A stretch of DNA of 64,000 bases. Source: Takakia lepidozioides. Its lineage: Eukaryota > Streptophyta > Takakiopsida > Takakiales > Takakiaceae. Below, in pieces: positions 38,060 to 48,937 of the stretch (its first letter is position 1; the number at the start of each line of letters is the position of its first letter). The DNA is taken from the NCBI GenBank assembly GCA_030704615.1, contig CM060733.1:60514001-60578000 (forward strand), given 5' to 3'. The translations under genes and the position numbers were made by a program. The notes below the pieces were generated by a model. The model was not told where the DNA came from. It did not search any database and was given only the letters and a program-made list of their open reading frames with translations.

Positions 38060-38760
38060 GAATGAACCACGCAGCTGCGTAGTTTTGATGAATGAAGCAA
38101 GACACTACTCACACCCTCACATTGAAACCTGTCGGGTACCCTTCATGCTCCCACATTTGCTCATACATTCGAAAAGCATACCTACCGCAGCTATGCCGAC
38201 CATAACCTGCAATTATGCCCTCCATGATACCATATTTCTTTGAGCCATGTTGTCAAGAACTTGGCAAGCATCTACTAAGCTGCTGGACTTGCCATACATG
38301 TTCACAAGAGCAATTGCGAGGAGGACATCTCATGCAATTCTAGCTTTGTTGATATCAGCGTGGACCTCTTTGGCATTTTCCAGGGCTCCTAGGCTGGCAC
38401 ATGCTTCATAACAGCCATGAGTCTCACCCAGTTGGCTGTCACTCCTTCCCGTATCGCTTTGCCAAAACATCTCAAAAGCCTCCCACTGCATGCTTCACAT
38501 ATCCTGCCATCACTGCAGTCCACGTGACTACATCTTGCTCGGGCATCTTGTCAAGTGCTAGGTGTGCATCCACTATGCACACACTTGGTATACATGTTGC
38601 CAAGGGTTTGAGGTAGTTGCTTTGACTGAATCCAACTTGGATCATCCAGGGTTATTCAATTTCTTTCCCACTACAGCAAGAGTATCAGAGTATGCAGAAA
38701 CACCTAGTTTGTGCAAAAGGTGCAGTTCCTCTTTCAGTTATCCTCACATTCCGCAAGAGC
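38060..38760 (-). pseudogene. Decayed PPR gene fragment
   Basis: On the minus strand, three broken frames encode pieces typical of PLS-class PPR repeats, for example VVTWTAVMAGYVKHA, ASLGALENAKEVHADI, LVNMYGK and CQVLDNMAQRNMVSW. Stops and frameshifts separate them. They match the units of the intact PPR gene just upstream, so this is probably a decayed tandem copy or a truncated end of one. Confidence 0.8.
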
Positions 38761-38929
38761 CACTGGGACTGTGCTAATGACGCCAAAGCAATGGCCAGTT
38801 GCTCCTCTTCCAAATCGTGCAATATGAAGAGCACATCAGGCACATACCATGCTACATCCGCCTAGTCAATATTTTTTCAGTTTGTGTAATTTGTCTTCTC
38901 CAACAGACGAAATGCACCTGATGGTTGAC

Positions 38930-41353
38930 CTATGCCCAGGCTCCTTTGGGATACCTGTTCTCCATCGACTTCCTTACATTTGCTTTCTCATCCCACCTTC
39001 CAGCTGCAATATAGATGTTTGATAGCTGCACATAAGCTGCCGCATTCTGGGGATCAATGTTCAGAATGTTTTTTGCTGCACGTTCTGCTGCTTCTACATC
39101 ACCATGAAGACTGCATGCACCCAGCAAGGCCCCCCACACGGAAGCATCTGCTTCAATTGGCATCCGCTTCATGAAGTTCTCTGCCTCAACCACCCGCCCT
39201 GCACGGCCAAGAAGGTCCACCATGCAGCCAAAATGCTCCATTATAGGTGTGAGGCCGTGATCTTGAATCATGGAATCAAAGTAGTGACAGCCTTCATCCA
39301 CCAAGCCCACATGGCTGCATGCAGAGAGAATAAACAGGAAGGTAATACCATCTGGCTTCAAACCTTCCTGTTGCATTCGTTCAAATAACTGAAGGGCTTC
39401 CCTACCACATCCATGGTGAGCACATCCTGCAATCATTACAGTCCATGACACCAAATCTCGTTCATCCATACAGTCAAACACCAGACGGGCATCATTTACA
39501 CTCCCACATTTGGCATACATGTTCACAAGGGTATTCTCCAAAGGAGTATATGAAACAATTCCACCTTTCCTGATGTCTGCATGGACCTTTTTGCCCTTTC
39601 CAAGGGCTCCAAGGGTGGCACATACGTTGAGAACACACATGTATGTGACCCTGTCAGGTGCCACCCCTTCCTGTTGCATTACCTCATACATCTCAACAGC
39701 CTCATGACCACGCCCATGCTGGGCATATCCTGCCAGGAGGGCATTCCATGAGACCACATCTCGTTCAGGCATATCATCAAAGACTTCATGTGCATCTTTC
39801 ATGCTCCCACACTTTGCATACATGTCGATCAATGTATTGTCTAGATTAATATGAAACACCATTCCAGCTTTCCTGATGTCACCATGGACCTCTTTGCCCT
39901 TTTCCAGGTCTTCTAAGCTGGCACACGCATTGAGAATGCCAATAAAAGTGATGTTGTCAGGGGTCACCCCTTTCCGCTGCATTTGCTCATAAAACTCAAA
40001 AGCCTCCCTACAACATCCATGCTGCACATATCCTCCAATCATGGCATTCCAGGAAACCACATTTCTTTCAGCCATATTATCAAAAACTTGACATGCGTCC
40101 TTTATGCTCCCACATTTGGCATACATGTCCAGAAGTGCAGTCTCCAGCATGATATCTTGAGCAATTTGAGCTTTCATGACAGCTGCATGGACCTGTTTGC
40201 CCTTTTCCAGTGCACCTAGGCTTGTACATGCATTAAGAATGCAAACAAACGTGATCTTGTTGGGTATCACTCCTTCCCGTTGCATTTGCTCATACATATC
40301 AAAGGCCTCCCTACCACACCCAAGCTGAGCATATCCAGTGATCATGGCGTTCCAGGACACCACATTTGGTTTTGCCATGTTCTTGAACACTCGCAGTGCA
40401 TCCGTCATGCTCCCACATTTAGCATACATATCAGCAAGGGCAGTCTCCAATACTATATCTGGATCAATTTTAGCTTTAATGATGTCAGCATGGACCTGTT
40501 TGCCCTTTCCTAGGGCTCCTAGGCTGGGACATGCATTGAGAACACAAATGTATGTGACGGCATTTGGTGTCACCCCTTCCCGTTGCATTTGTTCATACAT
40601 CTCAAATGCCTTCCTAGCCCACCCATGCTGGGCGTACCCTGCAATCATAGAATTCCATGAGATAGCATCTCGTTCAGCCATATTGTTGAACACATGATGC
40701 GCCTCCTTCATACTCCCGCATTTGGCATACATATCGACAAGAGTATTCTCCAAATTTATATACGACCCGATTCCAGCTGTCACAATATCAGAATGGACCT
40801 GCTTGCCTTTCTCCAGGGCTCTTACTCTGGCACAGGCATTAAGAATTCCAATAAATGTGATACTGTTGGGGATCACTCCTTCCCGCTGCATTTTTGCATA
40901 GATCTTGAAAGCTTCCCCACCATAGCCATGCTTGGCATATCCTGCTATCATTGTATTCCAGGTAAAAATGTCTAGTTCAGGCATTTTGTCAAACACTTGG
41001 CGTGCATCCACCACACTTCCACATTTGCAATACATGTTAACAAGGGTGTTGAACAGGAAGATGTTTGGCTTGAATCCACTCTGGATAATGTGTGCATGCA
41101 CCTGCTTGCCCTCTGCTAGGCTTTTCAGGCTGATGCACTCCTGTAAGACATAGACGTAAGTATCCGAGTCTGCTCGAATGCGTCCTTGGTTCAATAGGCG
41201 CAGCGCCTCTTTCAGGCGTCCTGCATTACACAGTATCCTCATGTCTCTGCTGCTCGGCGTCCAGAAGCAGTGATAGGCGGAGGCCTTATTCACCGTATGT
41301 AGGTGAATGAGTGCGGTTTGGGTTGAGATTCCCCAACATAAACCTGCCTGCAC
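38930..41353 (-). CDS. PLS-class pentatricopeptide repeat protein with truncated E domain
   Basis: A single-exon frame of 807 codons. After a leader of about 45 residues that could hold a targeting peptide, seven units of about 101 residues follow, each a P-L-S triplet with signatures such as LNACASL, GKQVH, LVDMYAKCGS, A..VFD.M, VVSWNAMI.GYAQHG and EMYEQMQREGV.PN. The E motif follows (VWGALLGACSLHGDVEAAERAA, then AAYVQLSNIYIAAGRWDE). Proteins of this type bind organelle RNA, one base per motif, mostly for C-to-U editing. The frame ends MENRYPKGAWA, where the family has KEPG. The expected KEPG codons are present one frame over, so a one-base indel near 38950 removes the E+ end. No DYW domain is seen. 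The repeats are nearly identical at DNA level (303-bp period). Confidence 0.88.
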   Translation of the reverse strand: MQAGLCWGISTQTALIHLHTVNKASAYHCFWTPSSRDMRILCNAGRLKEALRLLNQGRIRADSDTYVYVLQECISLKSLAEGKQVHAHIIQSGFKPNIFLFNTLVNMYCKCGSVVDARQVFDKMPELDIFTWNTMIAGYAKHGYGGEAFKIYAKMQREGVIPNSITFIGILNACARVRALEKGKQVHSDIVTAGIGSYINLENTLVDMYAKCGSMKEAHHVFNNMAERDAISWNSMIAGYAQHGWARKAFEMYEQMQREGVTPNAVTYICVLNACPSLGALGKGKQVHADIIKAKIDPDIVLETALADMYAKCGSMTDALRVFKNMAKPNVVSWNAMITGYAQLGCGREAFDMYEQMQREGVIPNKITFVCILNACTSLGALEKGKQVHAAVMKAQIAQDIMLETALLDMYAKCGSIKDACQVFDNMAERNVVSWNAMIGGYVQHGCCREAFEFYEQMQRKGVTPDNITFIGILNACASLEDLEKGKEVHGDIRKAGMVFHINLDNTLIDMYAKCGSMKDAHEVFDDMPERDVVSWNALLAGYAQHGRGHEAVEMYEVMQQEGVAPDRVTYMCVLNVCATLGALGKGKKVHADIRKGGIVSYTPLENTLVNMYAKCGSVNDARLVFDCMDERDLVSWTVMIAGCAHHGCGREALQLFERMQQEGLKPDGITFLFILSACSHVGLVDEGCHYFDSMIQDHGLTPIMEHFGCMVDLLGRAGRVVEAENFMKRMPIEADASVWGALLGACSLHGDVEAAERAAKNILNIDPQNAAAYVQLSNIYIAAGRWDEKANVRKSMENRYPKGAWA

Positions 41354-44300
41354 TTCGGAAGAATCAACTCCCGTACAAACTCATGAACACCGAATTGCAT
41401 AGAGTCCACACCCACAGCTGGAAAAGAAACATCTAGTTGTGACAGATTTAGAGCCATAAGTATGAACGTCGATTACAAATCACCAGACAGATACACTTAC
41501 CGACGAAGAAGGGTACGAGAGATAGTGATTTTTGAGCACGACCCAAAACGGAGAAGGAGGGCAATGTGCGGGTATGCAGGAGTGCAGCCCCTTGTCCACA
41601 CTTCCTTCGGAATCTCTGCCATCTTTTCTTCCAAAAATCTCTTCCTCCCTCCCTGCTTGCTTTCATATCAACGTAGATGAATCCCCTGTGGCCTTCCTGC
41701 AGGATCTTCTCTGCAGCATGCAAGCTGCATCGTTTGCCCATGTTTTGCCCTGTGCAGCCAACCAGAAGGAAAAAGAGAGGAATACTTGGAAATTTCAAGA
41801 AGAATGGGTTCCGCACACGCGCGGTTTGAGAGTCTGAATGCTGCCTTTAACCCCACTTGAGCTGCCAGCCTCGCCTTCACTCTCCCCACGTACACAGGCA
41901 GCTGCACGAATACAGCTTCCATCTTCCAATCGCTTCCACCATAGGACGACTGGAATGCGCCCCCCCAACTGACGCCCACCAACGCCAACAACGAACGGTG
42001 ACTAAAGTCAACGGACGTGGAACGACGATGGCAAACGCAGATGAATGAGCGACAGCAGGAAACCATTCTCAACCATCTCAGCAGCTGGAGGTACAATTCA
42101 GTCCAGAAAACATTGTCCTGCTGGCTTGAATCACGAGCCTTCTTAAACAACAATCTTCGCATCATAGAGGAAGATTGTATCACCTTATTTAGTGTCCCAC
42201 CATTGTGATTAAGGATCTGAGACTACCTCGTGCCAGAGTCGTTCTATGCTCATGTGTGCAAGAAGATGAGAACTTTGACACCTGCCGATTGACAGTTTCA
42301 CTGCCTCATTTATCAGAGGAAGAACATAAAAATCCAGATATTCCATGTGCAACATACTAAAGGTAGGGCGGCCACCAAGCCTGGCACACTGCTGGATACT
42401 ACTCACATTCCTTCACAGCAGTTGTGGTAACACACTCTGTCGGAGAATATGAACACCCATCTTGAAACTCAAATGTAGTTCCTTCACACCAGAGCCACGG
42501 CGTGACATGCATTGACCATGGCAGGGCGGGGAATCTAATTGCAAAATGGCAGTCCTCACCTCTTTTGTGGCAAGCTTTCGTCTCCACCATAGCCTTGTTT
42601 GCACGAAACCCTGACATCTTCCACTCCATGTCTTGCATTATGTGTGGATTCACAGTTTTTGTTTGCTTTTGTGAGAAATACAGTAAACTTAATCAAAGGC
42701 CATTGAATGTTCTCTCGTCCTCAAGACAGGCAAATACTTTGCACAAGAGCAAGAGAGAAAGACTGCGGCCGAAGCCAGAGTAAATAAGAGCCGATTGGGA
42801 GGGGACAGCAGGGTACTGGCCCAGGCTAAGTATCGGAGGTGGGCTCTGTGAACAAGCGAGCAGTATGAAATAATTTTAGAATTCTTGAGCACTTGGTACA
42901 ATGAATGAAAGAATGTGAGGCCATAGACTCATAGTGCTCATAGACATGTAGCGAGGCATATCGCTCTCCATCTCGCATCCAAACCTTTTTTCTTGGCAAG
43001 GATCAAAGAAGAAACTTTTGGTCAACAGACGTGAAATGGAGTCACGCTTTTAGCATGTCTTGATTGTGGACAAATGCCAATTAGAACACAGTAGATCTCA
43101 AGGCATGAGTCTTCCAAATCTGTCTAGGTAAATAATTGATCCCGCTGCATTCATGAAAAGCATGTGAGATGGAAACTGATCTTGCAACTCGTCAATCAAG
43201 TTTATGTACGCCTGAGTGCTCTCCTTTCACTGTCCCCAGCTTTACAGACTCACTGATCTTTTCATTGATGCCATTGTTCTACAGTAGTACTCTCAACTGA
43301 AGTCTAGATAACCTTGGCTGCGCTCTGCTGCTGCGGTAACGGTAGTCAACATGTCCAGACTATTTTTCATGCAGACTGCTGAAGTCCCTGCAGTATTTGT
43401 AAAGAGCCATGCATGCCAAAGTCCGTTGCTAATACAAACAGTCTTGAACGTTGCAGTTTCATAATAGTCGTGTCCCCAATCCTGAACGGTTTGTCTCTCC
43501 CTCTCCCTTTTTCCCTTCGAACCACATGTACTTAGAACTACCCTCTTCCGATACTCCATTTTGACCCGCCATGATTGAAGAGGGCAGTATCATCATTGAA
43601 CGGTTGAAGGAAGAAGACTCTTCCCTTTCCTGTCTTACATGGCAATCTACTTATCTCTCTGTTCTGCTAGACCTAGCTCGATAGCTCTCCCCCCTATTCC
43701 AGCGAGCAGTTTAGACTAACGGGTGGGACAAAGTCTGACAAGTATACTTCTGATGTAAACCCCTAAGTCGGCGGTGCTCCTGGACGCCCTTCCGGTACTA
43801 GACGTGGATTGGGTCTACCAACTGGAACATGAGGCTTCCAGTCCAACACTTTAGCTGTTTCGAGGTCACGACGCATTGTGTGCCATCTCTGCTTCTCCAA
43901 TCAAACAAACATGGAATGCTTAGTTCCATTGATCCATCATGTGAATATGAGGACAAGTTGAAATCCACATATGAGTCGATCAAATGCATCATATCGGGCT
44001 TTAAAATCTGGGTAATTCCCAAGGTTTCACATTTCTTCAGTTGCACACAGACCTCATCGTGTATCAGACGACTGAACATGATCTCGATTATAAATTTGAA
44101 GGAAGTATTGGAGTATCTATTAGTACGTGCGGGATCATGGTCTGTAGACTCACTTCTATGCAGAAACAGCGGAACTAGTTTTTGGGGTGCTTGTACTCAC
44201 AGATTCTAGCACCGAGTTCCTCACCAGAGTTCTTGGAAGTCTGGGGCTGACAGGTGCACACTTATCGGATAATTCCCCGTCATCTGATGCAAAACCTGCA

Positions 44301-44889
44301 GGCACCAATAGGAGCAATAGGATTGAGGATTTCCAGTGGAACTGTGGCAACCTGCCAAATTGACTAAAGGCAAGTTCGCTGAATAGTGAAGTAGATCATA
44401 CACTCGGAAAGCATTTGAACAGTGAGTACTCCATCGCTGAAGGCTTGTTCCACTAGCTCGCCTGGACTTACTCGACATACATGTATGTATAACAAACATT
44501 TGAGTGTGGATTTCCAAATTATTTTCGTGATGCCAAGCAATGCCGGAACCTTTTCTTCGAATGTTGAACAACACAGCTGTCCAAGCATTTTCAGCCTGTC
44601 TACTCAAAAATTGGCTCTTTCAAGCGTGGGCTTTGTTTGCCACTGATCTATCCATCATCATGGAGGAGAGAGGGGCATGAATCCATGCGTGTGTACCTCG
44701 AAGGTGCAAGCAAAGAAGGTGGCGTCCTGATGGAATAGCAGATATTAAAGTAAAACCCAAGCAAATCAGGATTGCCAGAACAAGTAGCTCGAGCACCAGC
44801 CGCAATGGCCTTGACGGTGCAGATAGAAATTGTGCTTGCGAGCTCGGCATCGCAATGTATCCACTATCTCCCGACAAAAGCCTTAATAA
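41354..44889. other. Long stretch with no recognisable gene
   Basis: It begins with the upstream region of the PPR gene (41354 to about 42200), which has a few open minus-strand frames but nothing I recognise. The remainder has scattered short frames without known motifs. No transposon ends were seen in it. A minus-strand frame at 42399-42653 is cysteine- and histidine-containing but matches nothing clear. Confidence 0.35.
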
Positions 44890-44892
44890 GAG

Positions 44893-45322
44893 GGGCTATT
44901 CCCCCGAAAGGGGGCAGTCACGTAGCCGTAAGGCGAAGTGACTCTTACTTATGCCGGTCCACTCACCGGACTCTTCTCTCTTCCTCTATGGAGCACAACA
45001 TGTAATAAATACCTAACCCAGGGGATCATTCGCCTCAGAAGAAAATTCACCATATATCCTAACTGGATCCACAAACAACCTTCTGACATGGTCCACACTG
45101 TCTTGCATTTGGTGGGGTCGAGAGAAGAGAAAACATGAGTCTCACCTACGTACTTATTACGCGCCGCCATAGCCGTGCTTCCTGTGGAGCGTTGACAATG
45201 TGGGTCACAGATATGTGGCCGGCATGTTGACCAGCGACTTCCCAGCTGCACCCTGCACTCATTCTACTGTTGCCTGCTCGATAGCGGCGCCGCAAGTAGC
45301 CCCACAGCAAGTAAGTTGTCAG

Positions 45323-45357
<35 letters not shown>

Positions 45358-46195
45358 GATCTGCCAAGAGGGCAACGAGCCCCCGGTCCCAGGGCCTCCC
45401 CCTGCGTAAAGAAACAGAAAGGGCATATAAGGTGCCATCCTCTCCAACTAAGGAATCATAAATCATGGCCGGGTATTAAAGGTAAAGATAGATGGATGCC
45501 AGACCGCTTGTAAACCTCAGGTGGAACCTTAAGTTAGTGCTAAGAGCATCTCCACCGGGGGTCCCTAAGTTAAATGCCCCGGCAACGGCAAAAGGAGCCT
45601 CCCGGGCCGTGCTTTCCTGGAGGATACAGGCCCTCTAGGCCCGGCTGGTACCTGCTGGAGCGACTAAAAAACACGACTACCGCATTTAAGGCGTGAGGTT
45701 AAGGCGGCGTCTGTCCAGGTGGTCGACATGTGCAGGGTAGTTTGATGGGGTTGCCGCTAGGGGAGGGGAGTGTTGGAGGCCGCAAGAGGTTACCTGTTGC
45801 AGTGTTGTTTGGTGTATCCCGGTGGAGATGCTCTTAGCGTCCTTCCATGGCAGAAGAAAGAGTTTGTCAGGTGCTAAAAAACAATGGTTGGTTCACTCGA
45901 GCATTTCCAATGTCATGTGGAGCTCGGCGGTCGGGTAATAGTTTTGTGCTTTAGCATGACGTGGTAGAGGGTATTACAGGTATGAGTGACTTTAGCAGGC
46001 AAGTACATGCTGCAATCAATTCACGGTACTCGGGACAAGACCATTTTATCGGGCTGCGCTAGGGAACGTCCACCGGCGGGGCGTACTTAGAGAGAGAGAG
46101 AAGACGCAAGCCCAAGCCGGCGGCGTAACTAAGAGCCACTTCACCTTGCAGCTACTGCCCCCTTTCGAGGGTGGGCCCTATTACCTAGCCATTTT
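44893..46195. mobile_element. MITE-like element with about 100-bp terminal inverted repeats
   Basis: The left end (44893-44995) contains GAAAGGGGGCAGT, then AAGGCGAAGTGACTCTTAC. The right end (46085-46195) contains the same order when read on the minus strand (CGAAAGGGGGCAGT, AAGGTGAAGTGGCTCTTAG). The body has no transposase-like frame and holds a second element at 45544-45833. A (TC)n microsatellite lies at 45324-45354. No clear target duplication was found, so the outer borders are approximate. Confidence 0.55.
45544..45833. mobile_element. MITE of the GAGCATCTCCACC family, 290 bp
   Basis: It begins GAGCATCTCCACCGGG and ends CCCGGTGGAGATGCTC. TAA lies on the left and TTA on the right. It shares both end regions with the 629-bp element at 46358, in opposite orientation, and is inserted inside the larger MITE-like element. 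It has no coding capacity. Confidence 0.8.
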
Positions 46196-46357
46196 TGTCC
46201 GTTTCCTCCCCTAAACAGTAGCCGGGTATATGGAAGGCTGCTCTAAGCATGGTACAGCAACGGAACGTTGGTGGTGGCCCTCTCACTCCACTCACTAGAG
46301 GCCTAAGAGTAGTACAAAATGGGCTAACAGTGGTGGTGGAGGCAGAGGCAGCCCTAA

Positions 46358-46986
46358 GAGCATCTCCACCGGAGATACACCAAACAACACTATATACAAC
46401 ATAAATTCCCGCTGCCTCCAACACTCCCCTCCCCAGTGGCAACCCCATCAAACTACCCCGCGCATGTCATTTTTTCTTATGTGCCTTGCTATGGAGGGCC
46501 CACTTGGCAGACACGGCCTTACCCTAATGCCATAAATGCACGCAGCCGTGCTTTTCAGTCTCTCCAGCACCGGGTTTTTTTTTTTCACTTTTCCAAAATC
46601 GCAAGCAGAGCGACATGTGTATTCTACCCAACGCCCATGTGGCGAAAGTAACGAGGTGACAAAGCTAGAAAAGAGGCTATATTACAGGTGTCATATTTTA
46701 ACAAGTCCACGTAGTACAAATCTGACTCCTGGTATTTAACCTTTGGCGCTTTCTGGTTGATCTTTATTCCCATAATTCCTTAGTAAAAGTAGCTGACCCA
46801 TTTTCCAAGTCGAAATCTGGCAATTTTTCACCAGATTTAAAAACACTACTCCAGCATGTACTGGCCGGGCTTAGTGGGCCCCGTATCTTGCACCAAAGTA
46901 CGGCCCCGGGGTACGGATACTAGGGCCGGGGGCTCCTTTGCCGTTGCCGTGGCATTTAGGGATCCCCGGTGGAGATGGAGATGCTC
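46358..46986. mobile_element. MITE of the GAGCATCTCCACC family, 629 bp, TAA target duplication
   Basis: It begins GAGCATCTCCACCGG and ends CCGGTGGAGATGGAGATGCTC, flanked on both sides by TAA (46355-46357 and 46987-46989). The internal ends (ATACACCAAACAACACT; GGCAACGGCAAAGGAGCC on the minus strand) match the 290-bp element in inverse orientation. A 3-bp TAA/TTA duplication fits the PIF/Harbinger superfamily. No transposase frame is seen. Confidence 0.8.
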
Positions 46987-47501
46987 TAACCATGGCAGAA
47001 GAGGAAGCAATGCTAGTGGTGGGCCCTCCTACTCGACAGCAGATCTAAAGGAATAATAATGGCATCCCCACCCTCCTCACTGAAATGGCCCCTCTATCCG
47101 CGTTTGGAAGGGGTTGGTTTAGGTGCCTTGGTAGGTCTGTGAAGGGGTCGGCTGCTCGTAGCCACACCCTTGCGCTTGTTTACGGACTAGGTAATCGGCA
47201 AGAGGCCGGGTTACCGCATGTAGCTGAGCGCCAAATTCTGCCTTGTAAGCGGCACTGGGCGAGGCTTGTGGCTGCGCACAGGGCAGAATCAGCCCTACGT
47301 GGCCCTTTCACTGGCGTTAACAGTGTCTATGGCATATTCGGACCGTATTTCTATAGTATTTCTACGCCTTAATATATAGAGTGCAGGTTTCTATATTCCC
47401 GCGGTTCCTCATTTTTTTCGTGGTTTTATGCTATCTGTTAATGCTGGTCTCGATAGATTTGTGGAGCTGTTTTGTAGTTGAATTGTTGTGTTTCGATCAT
47501 G

Positions 47502-48044
47502 GCGGGTGGTTCACGTCATGCACTTAGCGACATCTTGAACAAACAACTGCAGGTGTTATTAGTGCATGCCGGTGGGAAGTCGGTTGTTGGCTCGAATTTG
47601 GATAATCATGCTTCTGTTTCGCATGAGATTGATGCTGCCACACCAATTGATGCTAATAAACCAATTATTGGAGAGGAGGACGACAACAATGATCTCGATG
47701 TGGCTTTTGCCGCTTACCAGGCCGAGAGCACTGGTATTGCTCCTTATGATGATCCTATGTTGGATGATATGTACAGTGCCTTTGATGCTACTTTTCTCGA
47801 TGGTGATGGTAGTGTTCCGGTTGCAGTGGAGGAGATCCCTAAATCTGATGTGATTGTTGCCGACCCTGACTGGATCCTGAATGGGACTAGAGATTTTAGC
47901 AACAGATTTATTGCTGCAAGAAGTGGCGATGGAGGAAATTCAAGATGCAGATTCTACTGGAGCTCTAGCTGCTGCTGCAAGAGACCAAGGCGTGGATTCG
48001 GGTAACTTGATAAGGAAGAGATTGACGAATTTTTTTAAATAAAG
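47502..48044 (+). pseudogene. Unrecognised acidic protein gene with a frameshift
   Basis: A well-placed ATG (ATCATGGCGGG) opens a frame with MAGGSRHALSDILNKQLQ, then an acidic part (EEDDNNDLDVAFAAYQ). After about codon 130 the frame loses sense, while the +1 frame continues with MEEIQDADSTGALAAAARDQ and ends NFFK plus stop at 48042. A one-base shift near 47880-47900 would explain this, and an unrecognised splice could too. AATAAA overlaps the end. I recognise no family. The neighbours are repeats, so it may belong to a transposon. Confidence 0.4.
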
Positions 48045-48619
48045 GCCGAGAAAGTCTCTTTACATGGAACGATGGGGACGTAATCGGTTTGAATCTTCGC
48101 GAAAACTCAATCCAGACGTGTGTATGGCTTCCATTGACTGAGATATTTACCAATCAGCTAGGGGAGGTTGTTGCGCTTCTTTTTTAATTCTTCATTCAGA
48201 TGCAGCGCACTGATGGAAAATTGTATCTAGGAGAAACCTTAGTGACGCTACTGCGAGCAATTGGCCGCATCATTTATCAAGTGAGGCTTGAGGCCAATTC
48301 TATCGAACTAAGAGGAATGCTAGAACGTGAGCCTGTGAGTCTGTGAGCCTGGGTAGGCTCACGTTTCGACACACAATTTCTCGGGCCCATAACCGCAGAC
48401 TGGTACCTATTACCGCATACACACGCCCATTTCCACGAATATGTGCATATTATGACAAGGAGACCCTCATTTTTTCCAATCACAGTGCACAAAAATATGA
48501 ACAAAACACAGCGCTCCAAAAGGTAATGCTACCAAGGTCGTCAACGATTGTAGTTCCCCGCACTTACAAACATTGTAACTTGTCGGCATAAGTTTTATTT
48601 TATTTTATTTTTATTTCTT

Positions 48620-48870
48620 AGTATACGTCCATTTGCCTCGATCGTTAACGATTATGGATGGCCTCATGCAGCTAAGGCCCAAAAAAAAAAAAAAAAAAAA
48701 ACCAATTATATTTCTATAGTTTTATTTTACACCAATTTGTCCAATTGCCTCGATCGTTAATGATCGTGGATGGCCTTGTGCAGTTTATTTTTTTTATTAT
48801 TTTTTTCCCCACCTTGTATTCATCCATTTGCCTCGATCGTTGATGGCCTCATGCAGCTAAGGCCCAAAGA
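48620..48870. repeat. Three tandem copies of a motif with CGATCGTTAACGAT core
   Basis: Copies near 48630, 48751 and 48829 each contain TTGCCTCGATCGTTAA/GATG, followed by GGATGGCC and CATGCAGCTAAGGCCC (the middle one is shortened). Long A/T runs separate them, including A20 near 48680. The core is a near-palindrome. The function is unknown. It may be a diverged MITE tip or a tandem satellite. Confidence 0.65.
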
Positions 48871-48937
48871 CAAACATAAAAAATATTATTTTTTATTATT
48901 TTTATTATTTATATACGTGCATCTCATTTTACAATAA

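Noticed and set aside
38930-41353. DYW deaminase domain on the PPR protein
   Set aside because: Neither the annotated frame nor the shifted frame shows the HxE or CxxC deaminase motifs before a stop.
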